DNA of 64,000 nucleotides. Source: Sheuella amnicola. GTDB taxonomy: Bacteria > Pseudomonadota > Gammaproteobacteria > Burkholderiales > Burkholderiaceae_B. Location of the stretch: positions 186,001-250,000 of the forward strand of contig NZ_JAAGRN010000001.1 of the NCBI RefSeq assembly GCF_010499255.1, given 5' to 3'. Position 1 is the first letter of the stretch. Each line of letters begins with the position of its first letter. The notes under the pieces were generated by a model. That model made no database searches and was not told the DNA's origin. It saw only the letters and a program-made list of their open reading frames with translations. Both the position numbers and the translations under genes were made by a program. Below are positions 1 to 9,911 of this stretch, one piece after another.

Positions 1-59
1 TGAAACGCTTGACAGCCATGGGTTTGGATGTAAGTCGTCTTGAAAAGTCTCCACAGTGA
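1..59 (+). CDS. 3' end of an unidentified gene (partial)
   Basis: An open frame enters from the left edge and ends at a TGA. Only about 19 C-terminal residues are visible, ending in ...SRLEKSPQ. That is too short to assign a family. It lies directly before the Cho-like nuclease on the same strand and may be co-transcribed with it; the two frames overlap if the nuclease uses its TTG start. Confidence 0.4.
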   Translation, partial: KRLTAMGLDVSRLEKSPQ

Positions 60-72
60 CAATGCCAATTTA

Positions 73-894
73 ATGCAGTCTGATTCGCATCGAATCGATC
101 AGGCGTCATTGGCCGCGTTGCCCAGAAGTCCGGGTGTATATATTTTTAAAGGCGAAGGGACACTGCCGCTTTATATAGGCAAAAGCATCGATATTCGTAC
201 CCGAGTGCATTCGCATCTGCGAGCCAGGGATGAAGTGCGAATGATTGCGCAGTCCCGTAAAGTTGAATTTATCGAAACGGCTGGTGAAATCGGAGCCTTG
301 CTACTTGAAGCACGATTGATCAAGCAGCAAAGTCCTTTGTTCAATATACGATTGCGTCGTTTACGCAATCTTTGTTCAATCCGACTATCAAAACACTCCG
401 ATTTTTCAGTCACCCCTGAAATTGTCTCCGGTCATGACGTCTGTCCAGGTGAAGCTGAAAATCTTTACGGGCTTTTCGGCTCAGTGCATGCCGCTCAAAA
501 AAAACTTCGCGAATTAGCCGGAATCCACCGGTTGTGCCTTGGACTGATCGGACTGGAAAAAATCGGTAAGCGCGGATGCTTTGGCCTGCAAATCAAGACT
601 TGTTTAGGTGCATGCGTGGGACAGGTGGATAGAAGCGAACATGATCTCAGGTTGTTGAATGCCCTGGATGCGTTGCGTGTTCATGCCTGGCCTTATCGCG
701 GCGCAGTGGATCTGATTGAGCAACAAGGCGACTGGATTCAAAAACACCGAGTGCAGAATTGGCGGTACTTGAGCACATGGTGTTCGAAGACGAATCAGCG
801 CACCCAATTCGAGCAACACGAGTTCGACTTGGATACTTACAAAATTCTGGTGAAACCTGTCATGCTAGGTACGGTTCGCATTGATCAGATATAA
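73..894 (+). CDS. cho: Cho-type excinuclease, UvrC-like GIY-YIG endonuclease
   Basis: Predicted UvrC homologue that would make the 3' incision during nucleotide excision repair with UvrA and UvrB. The GIY-YIG domain is at the N-terminus: PGVY near residues 20-23, LYIGKS near 33-38, an arginine-rich helix (DIRTRV) and the EARLIK segment with the expected catalytic glutamate. As in E. coli Cho (about 295 aa), the UvrB-binding, RNase H-like and HhH parts of full UvrC are absent. The ATG was chosen because it does not overlap the preceding gene. A TTG 33 bases upstream (position 40) is in frame and would add 11 residues. The 3' end overlaps the convergent alr gene by 10 bases. Confidence 0.82.
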   Translation: MQSDSHRIDQASLAALPRSPGVYIFKGEGTLPLYIGKSIDIRTRVHSHLRARDEVRMIAQSRKVEFIETAGEIGALLLEARLIKQQSPLFNIRLRRLRNLCSIRLSKHSDFSVTPEIVSGHDVCPGEAENLYGLFGSVHAAQKKLRELAGIHRLCLGLIGLEKIGKRGCFGLQIKTCLGACVGQVDRSEHDLRLLNALDALRVHAWPYRGAVDLIEQQGDWIQKHRVQNWRYLSTWCSKTNQRTQFEQHEFDLDTYKILVKPVMLGTVRIDQI

Positions 895-1949
895 ATCTTT
901 GGAACCCGTTTCAAGTTGCACAGCGGTTCGTAAGAAATAGTCCCTGCCTTTTGTGCCACGTCATTAATATCGACGAGCGGCCCCCAGCATTCGACCGAAC
1001 TACCGATTCCTGCTTGAGGCAGATCTGTCAGGTCGATAGTCAACATATCCATTGAAATGCGCCCGATTGTGCGGGTGAGTTGTCCATCCACGGCAATAGG
1101 GGTGCCGGTCGGCGCTGTTCGAGGATAGCCATCTGCATAGCCGATGGCTACCAGCCCTACGCGAGTCGATTTTTCTGCAGTAAACGTTGCCGCATACCCC
1201 AAGGATTGTCCGGGCATGAGCGTTCTTATGGCAAAAACTTGACTCTGCAATGTCATGACCGCTTTGAGTCCGTGGTTTCTGTTGGGCATGGGGTCCGCAC
1301 CGTAAAGCAAAATCCCCGGGCGAGCCCAGTCTCGATGCGCCTTGGGCCATGCAAGAATTCCGCCCGAGTTCGCCAGGCTGCGATCTCCCGGTAAACCAGC
1401 TGTGGCAATATCAAAAACCTCGATCTGGTTTTGAGTCATTTTGTTGTCCGGCTCGTCGGCGCAGGCAAAATGACTCATGAAGGTGATTTGCCCGACTCCG
1501 GGGCAAGCCTTGAGGCGGGCATAGACAGCTTTGACCAAGTCGGGTTCGAAGCCGGCTCGATGCATACCCGAATCCACTTTGAGCCAGACGTTCAGAGCGC
1601 CGGGCCTGGTTTGAGTGTTTTCGATTGCAGTCAGTTGAGAGTCCTGATGGACAACAATCCACAAATCGTGGGCTATTGCCGCATCCAGATCCTGTTGATC
1701 AAAGCACCCCTCAAGAACCAGGATCGGATTGGATATGCCCTGTGTCCTGAGCTCAATGGCTTCAGCCACAAACGCGACCGCAAATCCATCAGCATCATCG
1801 GTAAGCGCTTTGGCGCAAGCTACCGCACCATGGCCATAGGCGTTGGCCTTCAATACGGCCAGCGCACGACCCCCATGCATTGATCTGGCTAATTTGTAAT
1901 TGTGGCGTAGTGCCGATAGATCGATCAGTGCACGGGATGGTCTTGTCAT
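885..1949 (-). CDS. alr: Alanine racemase (catabolic DadX-like)
   Basis: PLP-dependent interconversion of L- and D-alanine, in the cytosol. The N-terminal barrel carries the PLP lysine in [10 protein letters not shown] (Lys34), and the second catalytic residue is the tyrosine in the SLGYAATF segment. The C-terminal beta domain holds SMDM and ends in LKRVPKIYI; 354 aa is typical. Its start overlaps the stop of dadA by four bases (ATGA), so the two are translationally coupled, as in dadAX operons. This favours a catabolic role, although with no second racemase visible it may also supply D-alanine for peptidoglycan. Confidence 0.93.
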   Translation of the reverse strand: MTRPSRALIDLSALRHNYKLARSMHGGRALAVLKANAYGHGAVACAKALTDDADGFAVAFVAEAIELRTQGISNPILVLEGCFDQQDLDAAIAHDLWIVVHQDSQLTAIENTQTRPGALNVWLKVDSGMHRAGFEPDLVKAVYARLKACPGVGQITFMSHFACADEPDNKMTQNQIEVFDIATAGLPGDRSLANSGGILAWPKAHRDWARPGILLYGADPMPNRNHGLKAVMTLQSQVFAIRTLMPGQSLGYAATFTAEKSTRVGLVAIGYADGYPRTAPTGTPIAVDGQLTRTIGRISMDMLTIDLTDLPQAGIGSSVECWGPLVDINDVAQKAGTISYEPLCNLKRVPKIYI

Positions 1950-3241
1950 GCGTGTGAAGTAGCGGTTTGTTTACCGAAGGAAGGTGCCGTTTTCTTATAA
2001 CGTACAACAGATAATCCATCGGTGCTGATTTCGGTCTTGCGACCGGTCAGCTGGTCAGCGATCAGTTTGCCTGAGCCGCAAGCCATCGTCCAGCCCAACG
2101 TACCGTGCCCTGCATTGATGAACAGATTAGACAGATGCGTTGCCCCTACAACAGGGGTGCTATCAGGTGTCATTGGACGTAAGCCGGTCCAGAAGCTGGC
2201 TTTACTCAGATCGCCACCCGGAAATAGTTCGGTCACGACCTTTTCGAGTGTTTCGCGACGACGGGGATTCAGGTTCAAGTTGAATCCGCAAAGCTCAGCC
2301 ATCCCGCCCACACGGATTCTTTGATCAAATCGTGTCACTGCGATTTTATAAGTTTCATCAAGAACTGTGGATTGTGGGGCAAACGATTCGTCGACGAGAG
2401 GAATCGTCAATGAATATCCTTTGACAGGGTAAACAGGCAGATCGATTTGAAGAGGCGCAACCAGATCACGGGTGTAGCTACCCATGGCTGCGACATATTT
2501 GTCGGCCTTAAGAACTTGACCATTGACGCGAATTCCTTCGATCTGCCGGCCATTGCTCATAATCTGTTCGATCGGCGTATCGAACATGAATTTAACGCCT
2601 AACTCTTTTGCTTTTTCTGCAAGCTGAGTCGTAAACATCTGGCAGTCGCCGGTTTCGTCGTTGGGCAATCGCAAGCCACCAGTGAGAAGGTTTCTTGCAT
2701 GCGCAAGGCCGGGCTCGACTTGCGTGAGCTGATCCCGATTGAGCAACTCGAAAGGTACGCCACATTCTTCGAGAACTTTGATGTCTCGCTGAACTGCGTC
2801 TAGTTGTGCTTGCGTGCGAAACAATTGCAGTGTTCCGCCGGTGCGATGCTCGTAATGGATGCCGGTGTCATGTCTGAGCTGGCGTAAGCAATCGCGACTG
2901 TATTCGGATACGCGCATCATGCGCTCTTTGTTGATCTCGTAACGTTCGCTATTGCACTCGCGCAACATTGCCGCCATCCAGCGCAACTGCCACATACTGC
3001 CGTCCAAGCTAATTGCTAGGGGGGCGTGGCGCTCGAACATCCACTTGATTGCTTTAAGCGGAATGCCTGGTGCCGCCCATGGTGTTGAATATCCGGGTGA
3101 AACTTGACCCGCATTGGCAAAACTAGTCTCATTGGCTGCGCATGGCTGACGATCGATGACCGTCACATCTGCACCCGCACGGGCAAGGTAGTACGCTGTA
3201 GTTGTGCCGATGACGCCTGCACCCATCACAATCACTTTCAT
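1946..3241 (-). CDS. dadA: D-amino acid dehydrogenase, small subunit
   Basis: FAD-dependent, membrane-associated enzyme that oxidises D-alanine and other D-amino acids to 2-oxo acids plus ammonia and passes electrons to the respiratory chain. The N-terminal dinucleotide fold is clear (GAGVIG at residues 7-12, acidic end in VIDR), followed by a DAO-type domain. The C-terminal [14 protein letters not shown] and [16 protein letters not shown] motifs are typical of DadA. Length (431 aa) matches the family. It is the first gene of the dadA-alr unit, so alr feeds D-alanine to it. Confidence 0.93.
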   Translation of the reverse strand: MKVIVMGAGVIGTTTAYYLARAGADVTVIDRQPCAANETSFANAGQVSPGYSTPWAAPGIPLKAIKWMFERHAPLAISLDGSMWQLRWMAAMLRECNSERYEINKERMMRVSEYSRDCLRQLRHDTGIHYEHRTGGTLQLFRTQAQLDAVQRDIKVLEECGVPFELLNRDQLTQVEPGLAHARNLLTGGLRLPNDETGDCQMFTTQLAEKAKELGVKFMFDTPIEQIMSNGRQIEGIRVNGQVLKADKYVAAMGSYTRDLVAPLQIDLPVYPVKGYSLTIPLVDESFAPQSTVLDETYKIAVTRFDQRIRVGGMAELCGFNLNLNPRRRETLEKVVTELFPGGDLSKASFWTGLRPMTPDSTPVVGATHLSNLFINAGHGTLGWTMACGSGKLIADQLTGRKTEISTDGLSVVRYKKTAPSFGKQTATSHA

Positions 3242-3583
3242 GGTTAAATTTCCGTATAGCAGTGGATTGTGAAAGTTTAGACATAGTTGAATAGTGAATT
3301 TAATTGAATATTTTTGTCATTTTGTGTGAAATCACTGTTTTTGGTGCTTTGAGGCGATTTTGTCAGAGAAAAGCATAAAAACAACAGCTTACAGTGCATA
3401 AATAGGCTGTTTAGTTTGACTCTGAGAGTGTTCCCTCATACACTTTGCTGGCAAGATAATCAAGCGACGCGGTTTTTGTACCTAGGCTGTCGCCCTTAGT
3501 GGTAATCAGTGGTGTCTATCCCTTCCTTGACCATCTAGCACGTTGGGCGTTTTGCCCGTTATTTATCTATCAAGGAAGTTCAA
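3242..3583. other. Divergent intergenic region dadA / cold-shock gene
   Basis: No gene seen. The stretch is AT-rich and serves as upstream region for dadA (minus) and as promoter plus long leader of the cold-shock gene (plus). The Lrp-type control usual for dadA could act here, but no operator was recognised. Confidence 0.5.
3416..3444 (+). promoter_or_regulatory. Sigma-70 type promoter of the cold-shock gene
   Basis: TTGACT and TACACT are separated by exactly 17 bases. Transcription would start near 3451 and leave a leader of about 130 bases before the cold-shock start codon. Long leaders acting as RNA thermosensors are known for cspA-type genes. Confidence 0.55.
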
Positions 3584-3787
3584 ATGGCAACTGGTGTCGT
3601 TAAGTGGTTCAACGCTGAAAAAGGTTATGGTTTTATTATGCCTGACGGCGGCGGCAAAGATCTGTTCGCTCACTATTCGGAAATTCGTTCGAGCGGTTAC
3701 AAGACCCTCGAAGAAAATCAGAAAGTCAGCTTCGAAATCGGTCAGGGCGCTAAGGGCCCATCAGCGACCAATATTCAAGTGCTGTAA
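3584..3787 (+). CDS. cspA: Cold-shock protein, CspA family
   Basis: Single-stranded nucleic-acid-binding protein of 67 aa, one OB-fold domain, acting as RNA chaperone in the cytosol. RNP1 is KGYGFI (residues 13-18). The RNP2 position reads DLFAHY instead of the more usual DVFVHF, a variant I associate with betaproteobacterial Csps. The start is fixed by AAGGAAG about ten bases upstream. A rho-independent terminator follows, so the gene is monocistronic. Confidence 0.93.
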   Translation: MATGVVKWFNAEKGYGFIMPDGGGKDLFAHYSEIRSSGYKTLEENQKVSFEIGQGAKGPSATNIQVL

Positions 3788-3828
3788 TTCTGATTAGTCT
3801 GGTCTGCTTCGGTGGGCCGACTTTTCTT

Positions 3829-3863
3829 AAACCCTGTATCGCGAATGTGATGCAGGGTTTTTT
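3829..3863 (+). terminator. Rho-independent terminator after cold-shock gene
   Basis: AAACCCTG pairs with CAGGGTTT, extended by an inner ATC/GAT pair, and is followed by a run of Ts. Confidence 0.8.
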
Positions 3864-3891
3864 ACTTCTCAGGATGAAGGATTGAACTGGC

Positions 3892-4476
3892 ATGTCGAGT
3901 TCCCAAGGTCAAGTTTGCGTACAAGCAATGTTGTCGCGTCGTTCAAACAAAATGGTTCAGGCCCCCGCACCCGATGCCAAGCAGTTGCAAATGATTTTGC
4001 AAACCGCCATGTGCGCTCCGGATCACGCATCTTTGCGTGCCTGGCGGTTCGTGATTGTCGAGCAGAAAGACATTGCCCGATTCACCGATATGGCTATCGA
4101 TGCGACACGCAAATCAGGTATTGAAGTGACTGCTCAAAAAGAGCAAAACATGCGCAAATGGCTATCCGAAGTTCCATTGCTAGTCGGACTGGCTTATCAA
4201 ATATCGCACGACAACCGCAAAGTGCCCGAGATCGAGCAGACCTTATCAATGGGGGCAGCGGTGATGAATATTCAAAATGCGGTGCAAATGCTTGGATTTT
4301 CAAGTTACTGGAGCACGGGGTTGGGCACTTATACCGAGGATGTCCCCGCAGCACTTGGTTTTGACACGCTTGATTATCGATTTTGCGGTTTTCTGGCGAT
4401 TGGCACACCGATCAGTCCGGCGACTCCGGTTGATCGTCCGGATGTGATGACCATGACGCATACCTGGAAGCCTTGA
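3892..4476 (+). CDS. Nitroreductase-family flavoprotein
   Basis: Predicted FMN-dependent NAD(P)H oxidoreductase of 194 aa. The N-terminal RRSNKM takes the place of the common RRS FMN-phosphate motif, followed by a MCAPDHASLRAWRF segment typical of the family. The middle has SMGAAVMNIQNAVQMLGFSSYWSTG and the C-terminus GFLAIGTP. It resembles the small YdjA-like subgroup. Substrate unknown. It converges on copA with about 25 bases between the stops, and no functional link to neighbours is evident. Confidence 0.8.
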   Translation: MSSSQGQVCVQAMLSRRSNKMVQAPAPDAKQLQMILQTAMCAPDHASLRAWRFVIVEQKDIARFTDMAIDATRKSGIEVTAQKEQNMRKWLSEVPLLVGLAYQISHDNRKVPEIEQTLSMGAAVMNIQNAVQMLGFSSYWSTGLGTYTEDVPAALGFDTLDYRFCGFLAIGTPISPATPVDRPDVMTMTHTWKP

Positions 4477-4500
4477 TTGTGCCTAGCTCGTTTTAAAACC

Positions 4501-6795
4501 TCAGGCCTGAGGTTGAAATCGTTTCAACCTCAACGCATTCGCGATCACGAATACACTGGAACAAGCCATAGCTCCTGCTGCGAACATGGGAGACAACAGC
4601 GTGCCCGACACCGGATACAACACTCCCGCTGCTAGCGGCACCAGCGCGACGTTATAGGCAAACGCCCAGAACAGATTCTGTTTGATATTGGCCATCGTCG
4701 CATGCGACAAACCTATCGCATTCACGACACCTTGAAGATCATCTGACATCAGCACAACTGAGGCGGATTCGATAGCAACATCAGTGCCGGTGCCGATTGC
4801 TATGCCCACATCGGCAGTTGCCAGGGCAGGGGCATCATTGATGCCATCTCCTACAAATGCAATGACATGTCCATCCTTTTTCTGCTGCTGTAACAAGGCG
4901 ACCTTGCCCTCGGGCAAGGTATGCGCATGCAGTTGATCAATGCCGAGCTCTTTGGCTACAGCCTGAGCTGTGTATATATTGTCTCCCGTGATCATGAGTG
5001 TTTGCACATTCATGCTCTTCAGTAAACTGATCGCTGTTTTTGCGCTTGGCTTGATTGGATCAGCCACTGCGATTAGGGCAACGAGTTGACCATCCATCGC
5101 CAGAAAAATCGGTGTTTTGCCTTGTTGTCCCCAGGCAATGATTTGGGCGGTAGCGTGATCCACTTCGATACCGTTTTCTTTCATTAAATTTTCTGACCCT
5201 GAAATCACCACTCTACCTTGTACGATTGCCCGTACGCCAGCCCCGTTAATGGCGTTGAATTCCTTTGCCGCAGGCAGAGGTAGCTTGCTTTCTTGTGCCG
5301 CACTCACAATTGCATGAGCGATGGGATGCTCGGAATGCATTTGCATCGCCGCAGCGATAGAGAGTAATTCATTACGACTCTTATTCGAATCCATGACCAG
5401 CAGGTCCGTCATCACGGGCTTACCCAGCGTGAGCGTACCAGTCTTGTCAAAGGCAATCACTTGGACATCGCGCAGTCGCTGCAATGCATCGCCTTGTCTG
5501 AACAACACACCAAGTTGCGCTGCGCGACCAGTTCCCACCATGATCGACGTGGGTGTTGCCAGACCCATTGCGCAAGGGCAAGCAATAATCATGACTGCAA
5601 CCGCATTCACCAGTGCAAAACTCAAACTAGGCGAAGGGCCGAACAAGAACCAGATTAAAAACGTCAGTAAAGAACAGGCCATGATGGCCGGGACAAACCA
5701 GGCAGTCACACGGTCGACCAAGGCTTGAATCGGCAGTTTGGTGCCTTGCGCGTTTTCAACCATGCGAATAATGCGAGCCAGAACGGTATCCGCACCTGTA
5801 TGCGTTGCTTTAAAGGTAAAGCTGCTTGACGTATTGATCGTTCCACCAGTTACTTTGTCATGTTTGTGTTTAGTCACCGGAATCGGTTCGCCGGTGATCA
5901 TCGACTCGTCCACATAGGGTTCGCCTTCAGTGATCACGCCATCAACAGGTACGCGTTCGCCCGGCCTGACAAGGACTAGGTCTCCCGGTACAACAGATTC
6001 GATATCGACATCGACAGGGCCTGACTCGCGCATCACGCGCGCCTGACGAGGCTGAAGTCCGATCAGATGCTGGATTGCCATACCAGTCTGGCCTTTGGCC
6101 ATCGCTTCAAGCATACGTCCGAGCAGGATCAGGGTGACAATGACGGCAGCCGCTTCAAAATAGACAAACCGTGTCCCTTCTGGCAAAACTTGTGGCCAAT
6201 AGCATGCCAGCATCGAATAGACCCATGCGCTGCCGGCACCCATGGCGACAAGCGAGTTCATTTCGGGGGATAGTTTGAACAGTGCGCCAAACCCCTTGGT
6301 AAAAAAGTCACGACCCGGACCAACCAAAACAAGTGTGGTCAGAATGGACTGAAGAATCCAGCTATTCTGCATTCCAATATGCACATGAACGAATTCATGT
6401 ATCGCCGGAAAGAGGTGGGACCCCATCTCAAGAACAAATACCGGTAGCGTCAAGATCAAAGAAGTGATCAAGGCACGCTTAAGATGTTTCGCTTCTTGTT
6501 GCCTGGACTCTGTCAGCGTATCTTTCGGAGCAACATTGAGTTTGACTTCGGTCGCCTCGTAGCCTGCCTTTTTGACCGCAGCGATGGCAAGGTCCGATAA
6601 GTCACTTTGTAAGGTGGGGTGAGGGTCAATTTCGATATGTGCCCGTTCGGTAGCCAAATTCACCGTTGCCTTGCTCACTCCTGGTACTGCAGCCAACGCT
6701 TTCTCAACGCGTAATACGCATGAAGCGCATGTCATGCCTTCGATTGACAGGTCTAATGAGGTGCTTTCGGGTGCGGCTGCCATGATTTGCTTCAT
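4501..6795 (-). CDS. copA: Copper-exporting P1B-type ATPase
   Basis: Inner-membrane ATPase that exports Cu(I) from the cytosol. It has one N-terminal heavy-metal domain with GMTCASC (residues 20-26), transmembrane helices, the CPC metal site (about 406-408), the phosphorylated aspartate in DKTGTLT (about 450), an HP motif (SEHPIAHA), TGDN, and the hinge GDGINDAPAL. At 764 aa with a single metal-binding domain it is a compact CopA. A start at the second methionine (6783) is equally possible. The divergent CopZ-like gene lies about 130 bases away, and the shared region is the likely place for CueR-type control, though no clear MerR-type operator was identified. Confidence 0.93.
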   Translation of the reverse strand: MKQIMAAAPESTSLDLSIEGMTCASCVLRVEKALAAVPGVSKATVNLATERAHIEIDPHPTLQSDLSDLAIAAVKKAGYEATEVKLNVAPKDTLTESRQQEAKHLKRALITSLILTLPVFVLEMGSHLFPAIHEFVHVHIGMQNSWILQSILTTLVLVGPGRDFFTKGFGALFKLSPEMNSLVAMGAGSAWVYSMLACYWPQVLPEGTRFVYFEAAAVIVTLILLGRMLEAMAKGQTGMAIQHLIGLQPRQARVMRESGPVDVDIESVVPGDLVLVRPGERVPVDGVITEGEPYVDESMITGEPIPVTKHKHDKVTGGTINTSSSFTFKATHTGADTVLARIIRMVENAQGTKLPIQALVDRVTAWFVPAIMACSLLTFLIWFLFGPSPSLSFALVNAVAVMIIACPCAMGLATPTSIMVGTGRAAQLGVLFRQGDALQRLRDVQVIAFDKTGTLTLGKPVMTDLLVMDSNKSRNELLSIAAAMQMHSEHPIAHAIVSAAQESKLPLPAAKEFNAINGAGVRAIVQGRVVISGSENLMKENGIEVDHATAQIIAWGQQGKTPIFLAMDGQLVALIAVADPIKPSAKTAISLLKSMNVQTLMITGDNIYTAQAVAKELGIDQLHAHTLPEGKVALLQQQKKDGHVIAFVGDGINDAPALATADVGIAIGTGTDVAIESASVVLMSDDLQGVVNAIGLSHATMANIKQNLFWAFAYNVALVPLAAGVLYPVSGTLLSPMFAAGAMACSSVFVIANALRLKRFQPQA
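4510..4530 (-). terminator. Perfect hairpin overlapping the 3' coding end of copA
   Basis: AGGTTGAAA and TTTCAACCT are perfect 9-base arms around a 3-base loop, lying within the last codons of copA. CCTCAGGCCTGAGG sits right at the stop codon. There is no good T tract, so it may be a mRNA 3' stabiliser or a weak convergent terminator. Confidence 0.4.
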
Positions 6796-6922
6796 CCAGA
6801 TTCTTTCTGCTTGTTTTGTTGTTTTACCTCATATTTGCACTTGATCGACTTCGTTACAAGTGACACACTGGCAATGAGTGTATATAGGCAGTTTATGAAA
6901 CATCTGTTTTAGGAGTCTAAAA

Positions 6923-7123
6923 GTGAGTATTTCGTTCAAAGTCCCCGATATGACATGTAATCACTGCGTAAAAAGCATCACAAACGCGATTCATGAGGTC
7001 TCGCCTGATTCAGGTGTGCTGTGTGAGCTGGATACCAAAAAGGTGACCGTAACTGGTGAAACAGATGCGAAACGGGTTGAGAAGGCGATCAAAGATGCCG
7101 GGTATTCGCCTGAGATGGGATAG
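6923..7123 (+). CDS. copZ: CopZ-like copper chaperone (heavy-metal-associated domain)
   Basis: A 66-aa single HMA domain with the metal-binding motif MTCNHC (residues 10-15), and the expected small fold ending in AIKDAGYSPE. It would carry Cu(I) in the cytosol to CopA, which is encoded divergently. The start is supported by a GGAG about ten bases upstream. Copper is inferred from the neighbours; HMA domains alone do not tell Cu from other soft metals. Confidence 0.87.
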   Translation: MSISFKVPDMTCNHCVKSITNAIHEVSPDSGVLCELDTKKVTVTGETDAKRVEKAIKDAGYSPEMG

Positions 7124-7155
7124 CCTTCGGTAGGCAATTCTCAGGCGTTACTAAT

Positions 7156-7785
7156 TCAAATCTTACCTTTCGTCATCTCAACCAACTGCCGCACATCCTG
7201 GGTCACAAGATCAACCGCTTCGGTATCTGACGCAAGTAACCTCGCTTTGCCTTTGTTATCGAAGATAAAAACGCCACGGCTGTGAGTGACGTCGTAGGTA
7301 TCGGCATTGGCGCCGGGTTTGGGCTTCTCGATCTGGTACGCGATACGGTACTTGCGTGCCAGGTTCGCGATTTGGGTTTCAGTGCCGGTCAGGCCGATTG
7401 CATTTTTGTTGAAAGCATCAACGTAGGCTTGCAGAATGTCGGGTGTGTCGCGATGCGGATCGACGCTGACAAAAACAATCCTGACATCCTTGGCTTCATT
7501 GCCAAGCTTCTGAATCACTTCAGTCAGTTGCGCCATGGTGGTTGGACAGATATCCGGGCAACTGGCATAACCGAAAAACATCAAAACGGTTTTGCCTCTC
7601 AAGTCGTTTTGTGTGATGGTTTTATTACCGGCGCCTTGTAAAGAAAACTCTAGATCGGGCAGGTGGCCTGACACATCGTAAAGCGACCACTTCACGTTCT
7701 GGTCGGTACAGCCGGTTAGTGCAACAAGACTGCTCAAAAGCAAGGCGATAAAACCCCGTCTCTTCATGCCCATGATTCGCTTCAT
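7156..7785 (-). CDS. SCO1/SenC-family copper chaperone lipoprotein
   Basis: Thioredoxin-fold protein that delivers copper to the CuA site of cytochrome c oxidase or keeps its cysteines reduced, on the periplasmic face. A lipoprotein signal ends in LVALTGC (Cys26). The CPDIC motif (Cys76, Cys80) plus the later histidine in DVTHSRGVF form the canonical copper site. Length 209 aa is usual. Its start overlaps the end of the prlC gene by four bases, an unusual partner. Proximity to copA and copZ fits copper homeostasis. Confidence 0.9.
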   Translation of the reverse strand: MKRIMGMKRRGFIALLLSSLVALTGCTDQNVKWSLYDVSGHLPDLEFSLQGAGNKTITQNDLRGKTVLMFFGYASCPDICPTTMAQLTEVIQKLGNEAKDVRIVFVSVDPHRDTPDILQAYVDAFNKNAIGLTGTETQIANLARKYRIAYQIEKPKPGANADTYDVTHSRGVFIFDNKGKARLLASDTEAVDLVTQDVRQLVEMTKGKI

Positions 7786-9866
7786 TTCTGCTTATCCGTC
7801 ATGCCACTGTGGCGCAGTAGCGCGTCCATGCGAGGCGCGCGGCCTCTGAATGCCTTGAATGAATCGGCTGCAGGCCTTTCACCCCCAATGGCCAGGATTT
7901 CTTTTCTAAAGCGAAGTCCGGTTTCGCGATCGAGGGCACCAAGGGCTTCGGCCGCTTCGTGCGCGGACTCTGCAGATCGTTCTGCGGCTTCCTCGAAGGC
8001 TTCGAATGCGTCTGACGACAAGACCTCTGCCCATTTATAGCTGTAATAGCCCGCGCCATAGCCGCCGGCAAAAAGATGCGAAAAGCTGTGCGGAAACCGG
8101 TGCCATGAAGGAGGTCGCATCACGGCGACTTCGTCGCGCACCTGATCCAGCTGGGTCAATACTTCAGCGATTGACAGACCTTGATCACGGCTGTGAAGCA
8201 GGATATCGAACAAGGCAAACTCGATTTGTCTGACCGTTTGCATGCCGCTCTGGAAGTTGCGGGCAGCCGTCATGCGGTCGAACAGATCGCGCGGCAGATG
8301 CTCTCCGGATTCGACATGCGCGGTCAGCTTTTGAAGGACCGACCATTCCCAGCAGAAATTTTCCATAAACTGCGATGGCAGTTCGATGGCGTCCCACTCG
8401 ACAGCCGAAAACGCCGATGCGCCAGCCTCGTCCACTTCGGATAACAACGCATGCAGGGCGTGACCACTTTCATGAAAGAGGGTGATGACGTCGTCGTGTG
8501 TCCATAGCGCGGGGCGATCTCCCTGTGGCCTGGCAAAGTTGCACGTCAGATATACGATCGGACTTTGAACTTGATCGCCATGCTTCTTTCTGGTGCGCTC
8601 ACTGTCTACCCAGGCACCCCCTTGTTTTCCGGGGCGCGCATACAAATCCATCATCAGATAGCCGAGCTTTTCGCCCGAGGTGCCGATGACAGCAGCTGCG
8701 CGTACATCAGGATGCCAGCCTTTGACTTCGCAGTCCTCGAGCGTCACGCCAAACAATGTTTGTACGACATGAAAGAGGCCTTTCATCACGCGCGGTTCAG
8801 TCAGGTATTGTTTGACCTCGTCTTCAGAATACGCATAACGTGCTTCGCGCAGTTTTTCAGAAACATAGGCAACATCCCACGGTTGCAGATCCTTCAAGCC
8901 AAGCTCTGATTCGGCAAAGGCACGCAATTCTTTCAGGTCTTTCTCGGCAAAGGGTTTTGCTCTTTGAGCGAGTTGACGCAAAAATCCGACGACTTCTTCG
9001 GAACTATCTGCCATGCGGGTTTGCAGACGTAATTGCGCGAAGTGTTCAAAACCAAGTAATTGGGACTCTTCAGCACGCAGTGACAAGGATTGTTCGATCA
9101 AACCGGAATTGTCGAAATCAGGGTCGCCTTGTTCGGATGCTGTTGTCGCATAGGCACGGTACATCGTATGGCGCAATTCGCGATCTTGCGCATATTGCAT
9201 GATCGGCAAATAGCACGGCATCTTCAGGGTCAGTTTCCACTGTTCGGCATCTGCGACCTTTAAGGATGCAATCACATCCTCAGGTACGCCTTCCAGTCGC
9301 TTTGTGTCATCGAGAACAAGAGACCACTTGTCGATTGAATCCAGAACGTTTTCGGAGAATTTTTGCGACACTTGTGATTGCTGTTCGGATAACTCAGCAT
9401 AGCGTTTGCGTGCTTCGCCTTCAAGCTCGACACCGCTGAGCTTAAAGTCGCGTAGCGCCAACTCAATCACACGCTTGCGTGCTGGTGTCCATTGATCAAA
9501 ATCGGGATTGGCCCGAAGTCGCTGATATTGTTGATACAAGCCTTGGTGCAGTCCAACCCAGGTTGAAAACTCGCTGATGGGCACAAGCATTGCGTTATAT
9601 GCATCGCGCAACTCAGGCGTGTTGACGACAGAGTTCAAATGCCCAGCAACGGACCAGGCGCGCCAAAGAGGTTCGGATACAGTGTCCAGTGGGCTGACAA
9701 TTGCTTCCCACGTGGCAGGCAGTTCTGGATTGGCGGCTTGCTCAACAGCCTTTTTTGCCCGCTCAAGCATTTCTGTCATGGCGGGTGCGATGTGTTCGGG
9801 TTTGACGGCGGCGTAATTGATCAGCGCTTCGATCGGGACGAGAAGCGGATTGTCGTTCAATGACAT
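7782..9866 (-). CDS. prlC: Oligopeptidase A (M3 family zinc metallopeptidase)
   Basis: Cytosolic metallopeptidase that degrades oligopeptides such as cleaved signal peptides. It has the long helical N-terminal region of the M3 family and the zinc motif HESGH (within TLFHESGHALH), with the third ligand expected in the ENFCWEW segment. At 694 aa it is close to E. coli OpdA/PrlC (680 aa). It is followed by the sco gene with a 4-base overlap and preceded by folD in the same direction with about 45 bases between. Confidence 0.92.
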   Translation of the reverse strand: MSLNDNPLLVPIEALINYAAVKPEHIAPAMTEMLERAKKAVEQAANPELPATWEAIVSPLDTVSEPLWRAWSVAGHLNSVVNTPELRDAYNAMLVPISEFSTWVGLHQGLYQQYQRLRANPDFDQWTPARKRVIELALRDFKLSGVELEGEARKRYAELSEQQSQVSQKFSENVLDSIDKWSLVLDDTKRLEGVPEDVIASLKVADAEQWKLTLKMPCYLPIMQYAQDRELRHTMYRAYATTASEQGDPDFDNSGLIEQSLSLRAEESQLLGFEHFAQLRLQTRMADSSEEVVGFLRQLAQRAKPFAEKDLKELRAFAESELGLKDLQPWDVAYVSEKLREARYAYSEDEVKQYLTEPRVMKGLFHVVQTLFGVTLEDCEVKGWHPDVRAAAVIGTSGEKLGYLMMDLYARPGKQGGAWVDSERTRKKHGDQVQSPIVYLTCNFARPQGDRPALWTHDDVITLFHESGHALHALLSEVDEAGASAFSAVEWDAIELPSQFMENFCWEWSVLQKLTAHVESGEHLPRDLFDRMTAARNFQSGMQTVRQIEFALFDILLHSRDQGLSIAEVLTQLDQVRDEVAVMRPPSWHRFPHSFSHLFAGGYGAGYYSYKWAEVLSSDAFEAFEEAAERSAESAHEAAEALGALDRETGLRFRKEILAIGGERPAADSFKAFRGRAPRMDALLRHSGMTDKQK

Positions 9867-9911
9867 GGTATTCCTCTGCGGTACGACTATATGAGTGCGG
9901 CTTGATTTCGA

